Shown here one piece after another: positions 17,866 through 26,875 of a stretch of DNA of 34,850 nucleotides. A program made the position numbers and the translations under genes. Positions within the stretch are counted from its first letter, which is position 1. Each line of letters begins with the position of its first letter. The notes below the pieces were generated by a model. It saw nothing but the letters and a program-made list of their open reading frames with translations, did not search any database and was not told the DNA's origin. Source of the stretch: Symbiodinium natans. Taxonomy: Eukaryota > Sar > Dinophyceae > Suessiales > Symbiodiniaceae. The stretch covers positions 594,977 through 629,826 of the forward strand of contig CAJNDS010002159.1 in assembly GCA_905221605.1 (NCBI GenBank). The letters are read 5' to 3'.

Positions 17866-18073
17866 CTGAGCCCTAAACCCTAAACCCTAAACCCCAAACC
17901 CAAACCCCAAACCCCAAACCCCAAACCCCAAACCCCAAACCCCAAACCCCAAACCCCAAACCCCAAACCCCAAACCCCAAACCCCAAACCCCAAACCCCA
18001 AACCCCAAACCCCAAACCCCAAACCCTAAACCCTAAACCCTAAACCCTAAACCCTAAACCCTAAACCCTAACC
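17866..18073 (-). repeat. CCCTAAA array with amplified CCCCAAA block
   Basis: CCCTAAA units flank a homogeneous run of about eighteen CCCCAAA heptamers (17892-18023, G-strand TTTGGGG). One early unit is short (CCCAAA). The right edge is within 10 bp of the island's terminal repeat. Confidence 0.95.
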
Positions 18074-18080
18074 TGGAGAC

Positions 18081-18184
18081 CTGTCCTTTCGGAAAAACTG
18101 TGCCCACTATGTTTTGTACTTAGGGCTGGCCCAGTGGCCTTGTACGCAGGAAAAGTGTGCTGAGCGCACTTTTTTTGTACTTGG
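18081..18184 (+). repeat. Left terminal inverted repeat of the island (two tandem copies)
   Basis: Copy 1 (18081-18123) contains ACTGTGCCCA and TTTTGTACTTAG. Copy 2 (18151-18184) contains GTGTGCTGAGCGCACTTTTT and TTGTACTTGG. Each matches the right end at 24596-24644 in inverse orientation; copy 2 shares the longer T-run. Confidence 0.7.
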
Positions 18185-18560
18185 TATGAGTGGCAAACGA
18201 TCAAACCCTTAAAAAGAGGTAGAATCGGTTGATTGTAGATGGAGCAGTTAAGAACAACTAAGGTTCCTTACCGTTTTTTGGGTCGACGCTTTGGGTGGGG
18301 GGGGGGGGGGCAGGGCGGACCAATAATTATAATTCCTTGCACTCCCCTTGGCATGGTGCGGTTTAAATATTGCAAGGGCAGGGCTGCTGGGTTACGCCTG
18401 TGGACTCGCCGCGCCTTGCCGAACAGGACATGAGCATTGCCAAACATGCTGTATGTATAAGCTGAAGCGTAAATCTGAAACAACGGGTCATGCAATCGCG
18501 CACGGAACCAGTACAGACACCGGCAGTTTGATCGCTGCGCTAGCGACTTGACCTTGGATC
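18185..18560. other. Region upstream of the island gene
   Basis: Contains a G-run (about 18297-18310) and a frame ending at 18551 whose last part, from the ATG at 18453, encodes MYKLKRKSETTGHAIAHGTS and twelve further residues. This could be a 5' exon or chance. No promoter motif is claimed. Confidence 0.3.
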
Positions 18561-20506
18561 ATGGCTGAAGCATGTGTGGAAATGGAGTCTGGCGATCTCG
18601 AGATCGTGCTGCAGGCGTGGGAACTGCCTTGCAAGAAGCAGGACAGCCTTTTGCTGACTTGTGTGCACCATTTATAAATGCATTTGCATAGTTGTGCTTT
18701 GGAAGGACGACTTCATCGACTGCAGCGATTCTTGTGCGGCCAAGCCGACGGATGTGGATGTGATGACGGCAGAGGATCACAACCGGATGCTGCAGAAGAA
18801 CGCTCCGCTTCTGAAGCAGTCTCGCCAACCGCATTAGGCAAGATTATGTTCCTATACTGCTATAGTAATTAAGCTCATATGGGATGGACTCGGTAAATAG
18901 GTTAATTGTTATACAGTGACAGCTGGTGCATCGATCCAAGGACACTCTGTGCGTGTACAAGGTTGCAGAAAACCTTGAATGTGGAGCAGCTCCAGATCTG
19001 CATCGAAAAGAAGTTATCCAAGGCTGGGGCGTCGTAATATACGTGGCACATGTGCTTGGCGCGTGTCTGCGTGTGTGCGAGGTGTCGAAGCTTACCGGCA
19101 TGGCGGTGAAGAACGATGATGGTACCCTGTCCCAGAAGGCGCTGTTTTTTTCTGTTTTTTTGAACCAACGCATCCTGTGCTATGTGCTGGTCAGGTTGAA
19201 GAGACTGTGCAGCCCGTCGATACTCTTGTGGCACATGGGCAGGCGTGTCTGCTGAAGAGCATGGCCACTGGGCAAGCAATATGTTGTTTGCTTAATTAAG
19301 TTGGCTCGAATTTCTGGTTCGCTTAGGCCTTGCACGTTATCCGGGAGACCAAAAAGACTGCCAAGTCAAGGAGAGTTTGGCTCCAGGAACTCAAGGCGCT
19401 TGGTCTTCTTATGTTGTTGTAATTATGCTCTTAATTGTCTGCAACGTTGAAGGCGGCTGTGGGCGGGAAGCTGTTGGACAAGAAGTTCAATCGCAAGAAG
19501 CTGGACTCCCCGGGCTCCGACGCGACCCCGACCCCACCTCCAGGACGGCGCTTGCGTGTGTGAAGTGTACACATATAAAAAAGAGCTGCGTGAAGCCCTG
19601 TGCAGGCCACGCTTGCCCGACCTCACGTGTCAATCCAGCCGAGATGGAGACGCAGATGTTGTTGCCAGGACTGCCGTCAGCTCCCCCGCCAAGTTGTTTG
19701 GAAGCAGTCGTGGCAGCTCTTAAGCTTAACCCGCCAGTCTGTGACTATAGACTGCAATACAAAGTGAACTTCCGAGCCACGCTTGACGAACGCAAGAAGA
19801 AGTCGACAGGATCGATTTGCGCTAGCCTATAGTGTCGATCTTTCGGAAACTTGCGCTGTGACTTGACCGACGCCATCGCCGAGAGAGCAGCGGTTGCGCT
19901 TGCAGGCTCGGTTTACCTCGGCTTTCAACGTGTACGGTGGGAAGTGTTTTACACAAAGGGATCGAGGCATAGAGGCTTAAACCGAGCTGATGCTATAGCC
20001 CAGTCTATAGGTGGAGAAGACGCTGGTGCTGCTGGTGTCCCTGAAAAAGGCGCGGGTTCGAATCCAAGGAACCTATAGGACACATACATTCTAGGCAGGC
20101 GTCTCAAGAAAGTCCCAGGACACTTGGAGGAGCAGCAGCTGCAGGATCCAAATGGCACCTTGGATGCATGAAGTGGTTTCTTGTGGAAAGATTTTGTTTT
20201 TGCGAGTCCAAAGAAAATCCAGGGCACTCGAGCGACGTCGATGGTGAGCAGGTGCCAGCTCCAGATGGAACCTCGGACGCAAAAGGTGTGCACAGAAAGC
20301 TTTTGCATGTCACAGTTGGACGTGTGCCTCGGCGTGCCAGTGCCCTTCGGACGCCAGCCAGAGCTCGCCGATCAGGGAACCTCAGCCGCACACAGCTTTG
20401 AAGAGCTGCTGCGCTTCAACGTACTAGCTGCAGCCAAGCCCCATATAGTTAAGGGCGCCAGTCTGACGATGGCAAGCCACATGGTGCCTCGGACCGCAAT
20501 AAGTGT
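18561..20506 (+). CDS. Putative intron-rich gene of unknown function (about 13 short exons)
   Basis: Short protein-like segments in phase-compatible order: 18561-18662 (MAEACVEMESGDLEIVLQAW at the start), 18706 to about 18834, 18969-19028 (TLNVEQLQICIEKKLSKAG), 19082-19138 (VSKLTGMAVKNDDGTLSQK), 19195-19275 (VEETVQPVDTLVAHGQACLL), 19327-19395 (ALHVIRETKKTAKSRRVWLQ), 19453-19555, 19606-19832, 19833-19910, 20011 to about 20051, 20099-20165, 20207 to about 20281, 20316-20420. Convincing introns are 18663-18705 (GT-AG, phase 0), 19556-19605 (GT-AG, phase 1) and 19911-20010 (GT-AG, phase 0). Several others fit only if the donor is GC, which dinoflagellates use. An in-frame TAG at 18835, just before GCAAG, and a TAG at 19830 are unresolved and could mean decay or wrong boundaries. 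No domain is recognised. Confidence 0.45.
20099..20506 (+). repeat. Repeated exon module in the island gene
   Basis: Exon 20099-20165 ends PGHLEEQQLQDPNGTLD and exon 20207-20281 reads NPGHSSDVDGEQVPAPDGTS before DA. The DNA matches from CCAGGRCACT to ACCTYGGAY, and both copies end at a GCA.AAG-type donor. A third diverged copy (about 20454-20506) ends GGTGCCTCGGACC followed by GCAATAAG. This indicates tandem exon duplication. Confidence 0.5.
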
Positions 20507-20931
20507 GAGTCTACACATATATATGTTATTTATTGATTTGTTTATTTATTTTTTTAAAAGCACGCCATCTGCATATATGCCGCAGCTGCGAGCATGGATG
20601 GGAATCGGGAGGGGGCCGGGCACAGGGCTTGCAAAGCAAGGCAGGAGCCTTTTGATTTGTTTGCATTGAATTGTTTGTGTGTGTTCACGCTGACCTGTAT
20701 AGGCTGCGGCGCCGCAGCACGGCGGGGGACGTCTGGGCCTTACACAAACCACTTCAATTTTGTCGCTTCGTCGATCCGGATCCGGATCTGTCAGGTGGCC
20801 ACGCTCGCGGTCGGCCATATAATGCCGGCCCACGTTTCGGCCTCATGTGCTGTTTTCGAGCATGCGTGTGCTGTCAGCGCTGTCTCAGGATATGTGCCTG
20901 CGGCAGCGTATCGCGTCGACCAGAGCCCTGC
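20507..20931. other. Between last supported exon and microsatellite
   Basis: Contains AG-ended boundaries followed by GC-rich stretches (after ATGCCGCAG at 20583, after CTGTATAG at 20701, after TCTCAG near 20888) that could be further exons. Their frames cannot be chosen with confidence. The segment ends GAGCCCTGCATGTGTG, so the microsatellite might lie within an intron with a GC donor. Confidence 0.3.
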
Positions 20932-20932
20932 A

Positions 20933-21243
20933 TGTGTGTGTGTGTGTCTGTGTGTGTGTGTGTGTGTCTGTGTGTGTGTGTGTCTGTGTGTCTGTGTCTG
21001 TGTGTCTGTGTCTGTGTGTCTGTGTCTGTGTGTCTGTGTCTGTGTGTCTGTGTCTGTGTGTCTGTGTCTGTGTGTCTGTGTCTGTGTGTCTGTGTCTGTG
21101 TGTCTGTGTCGGTGTGTCTGTGTCTGTGTGTCTGTATGTCTGTGTCTGTGTGTCTGTGTCTGTGTGTCTGTGTCTGTGTGTCTGTGTCTGTGTGTCTGTG
21201 TCTGTGTGTCTGTGTGTGTGCTGGGTGTTTGTCTGCGTGTGTC

Positions 21244-21277
<34 letters not shown>

Positions 21278-22542
21278 TGCGTGTGTGTGTGTGTGTGTGT
21301 GTGTTGTGTGTGTGTGTGTCTGCGTGTGTGTGTGTGTGTCTGCGTGTGTGTGTGTGTGTGCGTGTGTGTCTGCGTGTGTGTGTGTGTGTGTGTCTGTGTG
21401 TGGTGTCTGTGTGTGGTGTGTGTGTCTGTGTGTGTTGTGTCTGTGTGTGTGTGTCTGCCGTGTGTGTGTGTGTGGTGTGTGTGTTGTGTGTCGGTGTCTG
21501 TGTGTCTGTGTCTTGTGTCTGTGTCCCTGTGTCGTGGTCCGGTGTGCCTGTGTGTGTGTCTGTGTCTCCTCTGTCTGTGTCTCTGTGTCCTGTGTCTGTG
21601 TCTGTGTCTGTGCTGTGGTCTGTGTCCTCGGTGTACTGGTGTCTTCTGTGTCGTCTGTCCGTGTCCTCTGTCTCTGTGTCTGTGTCTGTGTTCCTGTCTC
21701 TGTGTGTGCTTGTGTCTGTCCTGTGTTTTGTCTGTGTCTGTGTCTGTGTCTGTGTCTGTGTGTTGTGTGTGTGCGTGTGTGTGTCCGTGTCCTTTGTGTG
21801 CGTGTGCGTGTGTGCGTGCATGCTGTGGTGCGTGTGTGCGTGCGTGTGTGTGTGTGTTGTGCGTGTGTGTGTGTGTGTGTGTGTGTGGGTGTGGGTGGTT
21901 CCCTGTGTCTGTGTCTGTGTCTCTGTTCCTCTGTCTGTGTCTCTGTCTCTGTCTCTGTTTTCTGTCTCTGTCTCTGTCTCTTTCTTTGTGTGTGTGTGTG
22001 GTGCGTGCGTGCGTGCGTGCGTGCGGCGTGCGTGCGTGCGTGGCGCGTGCGTGCGCGTGCCGTGCGCGTGCGTGCGCGTGCGTGCGCGCGTGCGTGCGCG
22101 TGTGCGTGCGTGCTGCGCGTGCGCGTGCGTGCGCGTGCGTGCCGTGCGTGCGCTGCGTGCGTGTGCGTGCTTTGCGTGCGTGGCGTGCGTGTGCGTGCGT
22201 GTGCGTGCGTGGCGTGCGTGTGCGTGCGTGTGCGTGCGTGCGTGCGTGTGCGTGCGTTGCGTGCGTGTGCGTGCGTGTGCTTGCGTGTGCGTGCGTGTGC
22301 GTGCGGCTGTGCGTGCGTGTGCGTGCGTGTGCGTGCGTGTGCGTGCGTGTGCGTGCGTGTAGCGTGCGTGCGTGTTCGTGCTTGCGTGTGTTTGCGTGCG
22401 TTGGCTGCGCGTGCGGTGTGTGCGGTGTGTGGTGCGTTTGTGCGTGGGTGCGTGTGTGTGCGTGTGTGTGTGTGTGTGTTTGTGCGTGTGGTGTGCGTGT
22501 GTGTGCGGGGTGTGTGCGTGTGTGTGTGCGTGTGTGTGCGTG

Positions 22543-22576
<34 letters not shown>

Positions 22577-23520
22577 GTGGTGTGTGCGTGTGTTGTGCGT
22601 GTGTATCTGTGTTGTGTGTGTGTGTGTGCTCTGTCTGTGTGTGTCTGTGTGTGTGTGTGTGTGTGGTTGTGTTTGTTGTGTGTGTGTGTGTCTGTGTGTC
22701 TGTGCGTCTGTTGTCTGGGTGCGTCTGTGCGTCCTGTGCGTCTGTGTCTGTGGTGTGTGTCTGTGTGTCTGTGTGGTCCTGTGTGTCTGTGTGTCTGTGT
22801 GGTCGTGTGCTGTGTGTCTGTGTGTCTGTGTGTCCTGTGTGGCGTGTGTCTGGTGTGTCTGTGTTCTGTGTCGTGTGCGGGGGTGTCTGTGTGCCTGGTG
22901 TCTGTGTGTCGTGGTCTGTGTGTCTGTGTCCTGCGTCTGGTGTCTGCGTGTCTGGTGTCTGCGTGTCTGTGTTGCGTGTCTGCGTGTCGTGTCTGGTGTC
23001 TGCGTGTGTCTGGTGTCCTGCGTTTCTGTGTCCTGCGTGTCTGCGTGTGTCTGCGTGTCTGCTGCTGCGTGTCTGTGGTCTGCTGCCTGTGTCTGCGTGT
23101 CTGCGTGTCTGCTGCGTGTGCGTGTGTCTGTGTGTCTGCGTGCTGTGTCGTGTCTGCGGTGTCGGTCTGTGTCTGCGTGTGTCGTGTGTCTGCGTGTGTC
23201 TGTGTGTCTGCGTGTGTCTGTGTGTGTGTGTGTGTGTGTGCCTGTGTGTCTGTGTGTCTGCGTGTGTCTGTGTGTGGGTGTGTGGTGTGGTGTGTTTGTG
23301 TTGTGTGTGTGTGTGTGTGGTGTTGCGTGTCGTGTGTGTGTGTGGTCTGTGGTGTGTGTGTGTGTGTGTGTGTTGTGTTGTGTGTGTGTGTGTGTCTGTG
23401 TCTGTGTGTCTGTGTGTGGTGTGTCTGTGTGTGTGTCTGCGTGCTGTGTTGTCTGTGTCTGTGTCTGTGTCTGGGTCTGTCTTGTCCTGTGTCTGTGTCT
23501 GTGTCTGTGTCTGTGCGCGT
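20933..23520 (+). repeat. 2.6-kb compound microsatellite (TG / TGTGTC / TGCG)
   Basis: Successive domains: a 14-bp higher-order unit TCTGTGTCTGTGTG (about 20970-21210), pure TG with TCTGCG insertions (to about 21480), TGTGTC/TGTCC mixtures (to about 21760 and 21900-21980), TGCG-rich alternation (about 21990-22440), TG again, and TGTCTG/TGCGTG mixtures to 23520. The alternating purine-pyrimidine sequence favours Z-DNA. All six frames are nearly stop-free, which explains the apparent 400-1000-codon frames. These are not genes. Confidence 0.97.
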
Positions 23521-23639
23521 GTTTTTTTTGTCCACGCCAGGACCCACTGCCTGGGATGTTCCACGGAGCTGCAGGCCAGCCAGGCTGTTGCGGGAGCCCG
23601 CAGCTTAGGGTTGAGGGTAAATTACAGGCTAGGGTTTAG
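23488..23639 (+). repeat. Direct duplication, copy 1
   Basis: A (TGTGTC)n run, GCGCGTG, T8, then CCACGCCAGGACCCACTGCC through to AAATTACAGGCTAGGGTTTA. It is nearly identical to 23727-23908. If translated after CCACGCCAG the segment would begin DPLPGMFHGAAGQPGCCGSP, so it might be an exon, but the second copy has indels that change the frame. Confidence 0.9.
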
Positions 23640-23726
23640 GTTTTGGGGTTTGGGTTTGGGCCGGGGGATCGGGCGTGGCCAGGCACCTTTTTTTGTCGGT
23701 TGATTTTTGTGTTCCAGATTGCGTTG

Positions 23727-23908
23727 CTGTGTCTGTGTCTGTGTCTGTGTCTGTGTCTGTGTCTGTGTCTGTGTCTGTGTCTGTGCGCGTGTTTTTTGTC
23801 CACGCCAGGACCCACTGCCTGGGATGTTCCACGGGCTGCAGGCCAGCCAGGCTGTTGCGGGAGCCCGCAGGCTTAGGGTTGAGGGTAAATTACAGGCTAG
23901 GGTTTAGC
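23727..23908 (+). repeat. Direct duplication, copy 2
   Basis: Same order as copy 1 with a longer (TGTGTC)n run, T6 instead of T8, GGGCTG instead of GGAGCTG, and CAGGCTTA instead of CAGCTTA. The differences are almost all indels, which argues against maintained coding function. Confidence 0.9.
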
Positions 23909-23939
23909 TTCTTCTGTTGTTCGCCTGGGAGGTCAATCC

Positions 23940-24262
23940 ACCTGGCATGGACCAGGCACAATGTTCCGTGTGGGCCTCGGGTGTCGGGTGTCGTTTTAAT
24001 CGCTTCTTAAATTGTCGCCAGGATCCTCTCGATCGACATGGCGAGGGCCAGGCGCAACGTGCGGGCCTCAGTCTCCTGCGCATTCTTATATGTCCCCGCC
24101 GCGAGGAGATCGCTCCGCGTGGCGCGGCCCTGCAGGTGCAACGTGTGGGTCTCGGGTCTCTGTACGCTTCTGATCTCGCCTGCCTCGACCTAGGATCTCG
24201 AGATCACCCGGCGCAATGTGTGGGCCTCAGTATACTTAATATCGATCTGGAGCTGCACGTTG
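23940..24262 (+). repeat. Four degenerate tandem repeats of about 76-96 bp
   Basis: A motif of the form CRGGYRCAAYGT..GGGYCTCRG occurs at 23953, 24049, 24133 and 24208, each preceded by GATC-containing sequence. The frame 23917-24327 stays open and gives QAQCSVWAS, QAQRAGLSLL, QVQRVGLGSL and PAQCVGLSIL at the repeats, so a repeated peptide is possible. No family is recognised and no splice context is firm. Confidence 0.6.
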
Positions 24263-24595
24263 TCTCAGACAGGCCCTGGCAGCAACGCTGGCGGCTGGGT
24301 GTGGATGCCAGGCGGGGACTACGTTAGCAGTGTTATAGTAATCCAACGCTAACATGGGTGCTGCCTAGGGCCCTCGCAATCCGGGATCAGCGGCAGATGG
24401 GTGCCAACGTGGTCGCAAGTCAAAGTTATCCTGCGAATGCCCAGGACACCCTACATGTAGTGAGCTCAAGACGTCTGAATTGACACCGTCCACTCCATAT
24501 AGGACCATATAGGAAGACCGTTGCTCGAAACAGTCCGACACTACATGTCTGCAGGGATCCCAGGTGTACTGAGGACAAAAACAGCGTGACGCCTT
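24263..24595. other. Unique end of the island, no gene supported
   Basis: Contains palindromic CTACATGTAG (24450s) and a related CACTACATGT (24539-24548), plus a repeated CATATAGGA. Nothing coding is supported. Confidence 0.4.
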
Positions 24596-24644
24596 CTCTA
24601 AGTACAAAAAAAAGTGTACTGGGCACAGTTTTTTTGAAAGCACG
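24596..24644 (-). repeat. Right terminal inverted repeat of the island
   Basis: CTAAGTACAAAAAAAAGTG, TACTGGGCACAG, TTTTTTTGAAAGCACG: the inverse of 18081-18123 and, over its first part, of 18151-18184. GGGTTTAAACCC and a long CCCTAAA array follow at once. Confidence 0.7.
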
Positions 24645-25030
24645 GGTTTAAACCCTAAACCCTAAACCCTAAACCCTAAACCCTAAACAACCCTAAACCC
24701 TAAACCCCCCTAAACCCTAAACAACCCTAAACCCTAAACAACCCTAAACCCTAAACCCTAAACCCTAAACCCTAAACAACCCTAAACCCTAAACCCCCCT
24801 AAACCCTAAACAACCCTAAACCCTAAACAACAAACAACCCTAAACCCTAAACCCTAAACCCTAAACCCTAAACCCTAAACCCTAAACCCTAAACCCTAAA
24901 CCCTACACCCTAAACCCTAAACCCTAAACCCTAAACCCTAAACCCTAAACCCTAAACCCTAAACCCTAAACCCTAAACCCGAACCCTAAACCCTAAACCC
25001 CAAACCCGTAAACCTCAACCCTAAACGTTA
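24645..25030 (-). repeat. Longest interstitial telomeric array (CCCTAAA)n
   Basis: About 380 bp. The left half has a higher-order pattern in which short runs of CCCTAAA are separated by AACAACCCTAAA or CCCCCCTAAA. The right half is a clean run of about twenty-five units with a few variants (CCCTACA, CCCGAA). Confidence 0.97.
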
Positions 25031-25112
25031 GCTGCCTAGAGCTCCCGACATGCAGCAAGCTGCGCCTTGGGCCCCCGAAACTTCAGTCGCATGGGCCATG
25101 CCGACTGAAAGA

Positions 25113-25204
25113 GGGGTTAGGGTTTAGGGTCTAGGGTCTAGGGTTTAGGGTTTAGGGTCTAGGGTTTAGGGTTTAGGGTTTTAGGGTTCTAGGGGTCTTA
25201 GGGT
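25113..25204 (+). repeat. TTTAGGG/TCTAGGG mixed array
   Basis: Plus-strand units in which TCTAGGG variants recur. Confidence 0.9.
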
Positions 25205-25257
25205 AAACCAGTAGTTTTTTGGTGGGGCTTGGGGTGTGAAGGACCCCCGTAACCCAA

Positions 25258-25291
25258 AACTCTAAACCCTAAACCCTAAACCCTAAACCCT
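25258..25291 (-). repeat. Short CCCTAAA array
   Basis: Five units ending in CCCTCAAG, next to the left end of a family C element. Confidence 0.9.
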
Positions 25292-25370
25292 CAAGACAAA
25301 ACAAATAGAAATTGTATGTGGTATCATTCTGAATTTTCCAAGATGTTTGTCTAAACAGCTGACCAACAGA

Positions 25371-25422
25371 GTTTAAGTAAATTAATCCACAGCGGGAGGC
25401 CAAATGTTCAATTTACTTAAAC
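25371..25422. other. Perfect 13-bp hairpin
   Basis: GTTTAAGTAAATT (25371-25383) and AATTTACTTAAAC (25410-25422) are exact inverse repeats with a 26-base loop. The flanks ACAGA and CTCTG extend the pairing with one gap. It sits at the edge of the minisatellite. Confidence 0.85.
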
Positions 25423-25447
25423 CTCTGGGGCCTTCCCGGGTCCCGGC

Positions 25448-25975
25448 AAACCAAAGCCCAAATCGCCTCCCAAAGCCCAAAATTGGCTGCCAAAGCCCAA
25501 AATTGGCTTCCAAAGCCCAAAAATGACTCCCAAAGCCCACATTGCCTTGTAGCTTCCAAAGCCGAAAATTTGCTCCCAAAGCCCAAAACTGGCTCCCAAA
25601 GCCCAAATTGGCACTTCTGCAGCCTAAAATTGGCTCCCAAAGCCCAAGATTGGCTCAAAATTGACCCCCGAAGCCCAAATGCCAAAATTGCCTCCAGAGC
25701 CCAAAATTGGCTCCAAAGCACAAAATTGGCTTCCGGAGCCCAAAATTGGCTCAAATTGGCTCCAAAGCACAAAATTGGCTTCCACAGCCCAAAATTGGCT
25801 TCCAAAGCTTAAAATTGGCCCCCAAAGAACAAAACTTGCCCAAGCCCAAAATTAGCTTCCGGAGCACAAAATTGGCTCAGATTGGCTCCAAAGCAAAAAT
25901 TGGCTTCCACAGCCCAAAATTGGCTTCCAAAGCCCAAAATTGGCCCCAAGCCCAAAATTAATTTCCGGAGCCCAA
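25448..25975 (-). repeat. 20-bp minisatellite (CCAAAGCCCAAAATTGGCTT)
   Basis: About 25 degenerate units of about 18-21 bp. Many contain the palindrome GCCAAAATTGGC or its near form GCCCAAAATTGGC. Open frames in several phases (WALEANFGLW-like repeats) are products of the repeat. Confidence 0.95.
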
Positions 25976-26177
25976 ATTTCCCCACGCCGACCCCTAAAAC
26001 CTAATATCTAACTCAAAACTTTCGCTCAAAACGTTATTGGGACCCAAACCCTATACAATTTCTATAAACCCTAAAGCCTAAACCCTAAACCGAGCTTCTG
26101 AGGCCAAGAGACCTGCGCCTTCGGTACCGGAGGGCCGACGGGTGCTGAGCTCAGGGCTGAACTTGGAGTTATTACGG

Positions 26178-26297
26178 GGTTTAGGGTTTAGGGTTTACGG
26201 TTTAGGGTTTAGGGAAGTTTAGGGTTTAGGGAAGTTTAGGGTTGAGCGTCTAGGGTTTAGGGTTTAGGGTTTAGGGTTTAGGGTTTAGGGTTTAGTC
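26178..26297 (+). repeat. Interstitial telomeric array (TTTAGGG)n
   Basis: About fifteen units with a repeated GAAGTTTAGGG insertion and one TTGAGCG. Confidence 0.95.
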
Positions 26298-26875
26298 TTC
26301 TCAGCCGCACGACCAGCCGCCTATAAAAATCTCTGAGCCTTTAAGCTTCACAAGCTTCTGTCATGCGAGAATACAGCTTTGTGGCCACCCGTCAGCTTGT
26401 TGTATCGGTTTACCTTTTCGAGACACTGAACCCCTTCAACCTTATCGATCCTCCAAGCCCTGTACTTGGAGATTCAGGGTACTTATTAGCCAATGATAAC
26501 TGTACTTCAAACCCACTTGTAAGCCCCTTGAGTGCCCTAACATGGTTATAAGAACATGTTTAAGTACGGTTAGAATTGGTTAATCAGTACCATGAACCTT
26601 CAACTAACCTCCGCGGGGTGTTTGGGGTTTAGGGTGCCAGTGCTGAGAGGAACGACGCAACAACTTTTTTTAGGGCTTAGGGTTTAGGCTTTCGATCGCG
26701 ATTGCAATCATAAGACGATGGAATCACCGAGCGGTAAGGGATTTTCTGTGCGTTGGACTAGAAGATTACATGCTCTTTGCTCTTGGCTCTCTTTATGTTC
26801 TGTAGTGGGCACGTGGATATACGTACTAGTATCGGAGCATAGAGCAGGCTTGGCCGAAAGCCTATCCCTTCAGCC
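26298..26875. other. Unique spacer, no confident gene
   Basis: A 62-codon frame at 26363-26551 (plus) begins MREYSFVATRQLVVSVYLFE. It has a start and ordinary composition but no homology I recognise and no splice context. The rest has only isolated telomeric words. Confidence 0.35.

Larger units (their letters stand above)
18081..24644. mobile_element. 6.56-kb island bounded by inverted terminal repeats
   Basis: This segment contains no long telomeric array and lies exactly between CCCTAAA arrays ending at 18,073 and starting at 24,648. Its left end (18081-18123) has CTGTCCTTTCGGAAAAACTG, TGCCCACTATG, TTTTGTACTTAG. The right end (24596-24644), read on the minus strand, has GTGCTTTCAAAAAAACTGTG, CCCAGTACAC, TTTTTTTTGTACTTAG. 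The two ends are therefore inverted copies of about 45 bp with a few mismatches and indels. A second related copy lies inside the left end (18151-18184). Cargo: a multi-exon gene, a large microsatellite and small duplications. Whether it is a DNA transposon is inference; a target-site duplication cannot be seen in telomeric sequence. Confidence 0.6.
25303..26071. mobile_element. Family C element, copy 1 (about 770 bp)
   Basis: Bounded by ATAGAAATTGTAT (25305-25317) and its exact inverse ATACAATTTCTAT (26053-26065). The two ends differ in their neighbours: the left is AAATAGAAATTGTATGTGG, the right (read inward) is TTTATAGAAATTGTATAGGG. The same two end types bound copy 2 at 28986-29467 in the opposite orientation. 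The interior is mainly a 20-bp minisatellite. No protein frame is credible. Calling it a mobile element is inference. Confidence 0.55.

Noticed and set aside
20053-20063. GGTTCGAATCC, an exact B-box consensus, with an A-box-like TAGCCCAGT upstream
   Set aside because: The flanking bases do not form a T stem or acceptor stem, and the stretch lies in a frame supported as an exon. A decayed tRNA-derived SINE cannot be excluded.
20594-23703. Open frames of 443-1004 codons on both strands across the microsatellite
   Set aside because: TG/TGTC/TGCG repeats contain almost no stop codons in any frame. The products are Cys-Val or Thr-His alternations, all six frames are open together, and there is no protein-like composition.
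25382-25961. Repeat-protein-like frames (LWALEANFG, PKAQNWL)
   Set aside because: Translations of the 20-bp minisatellite, open in several frames on both strands.
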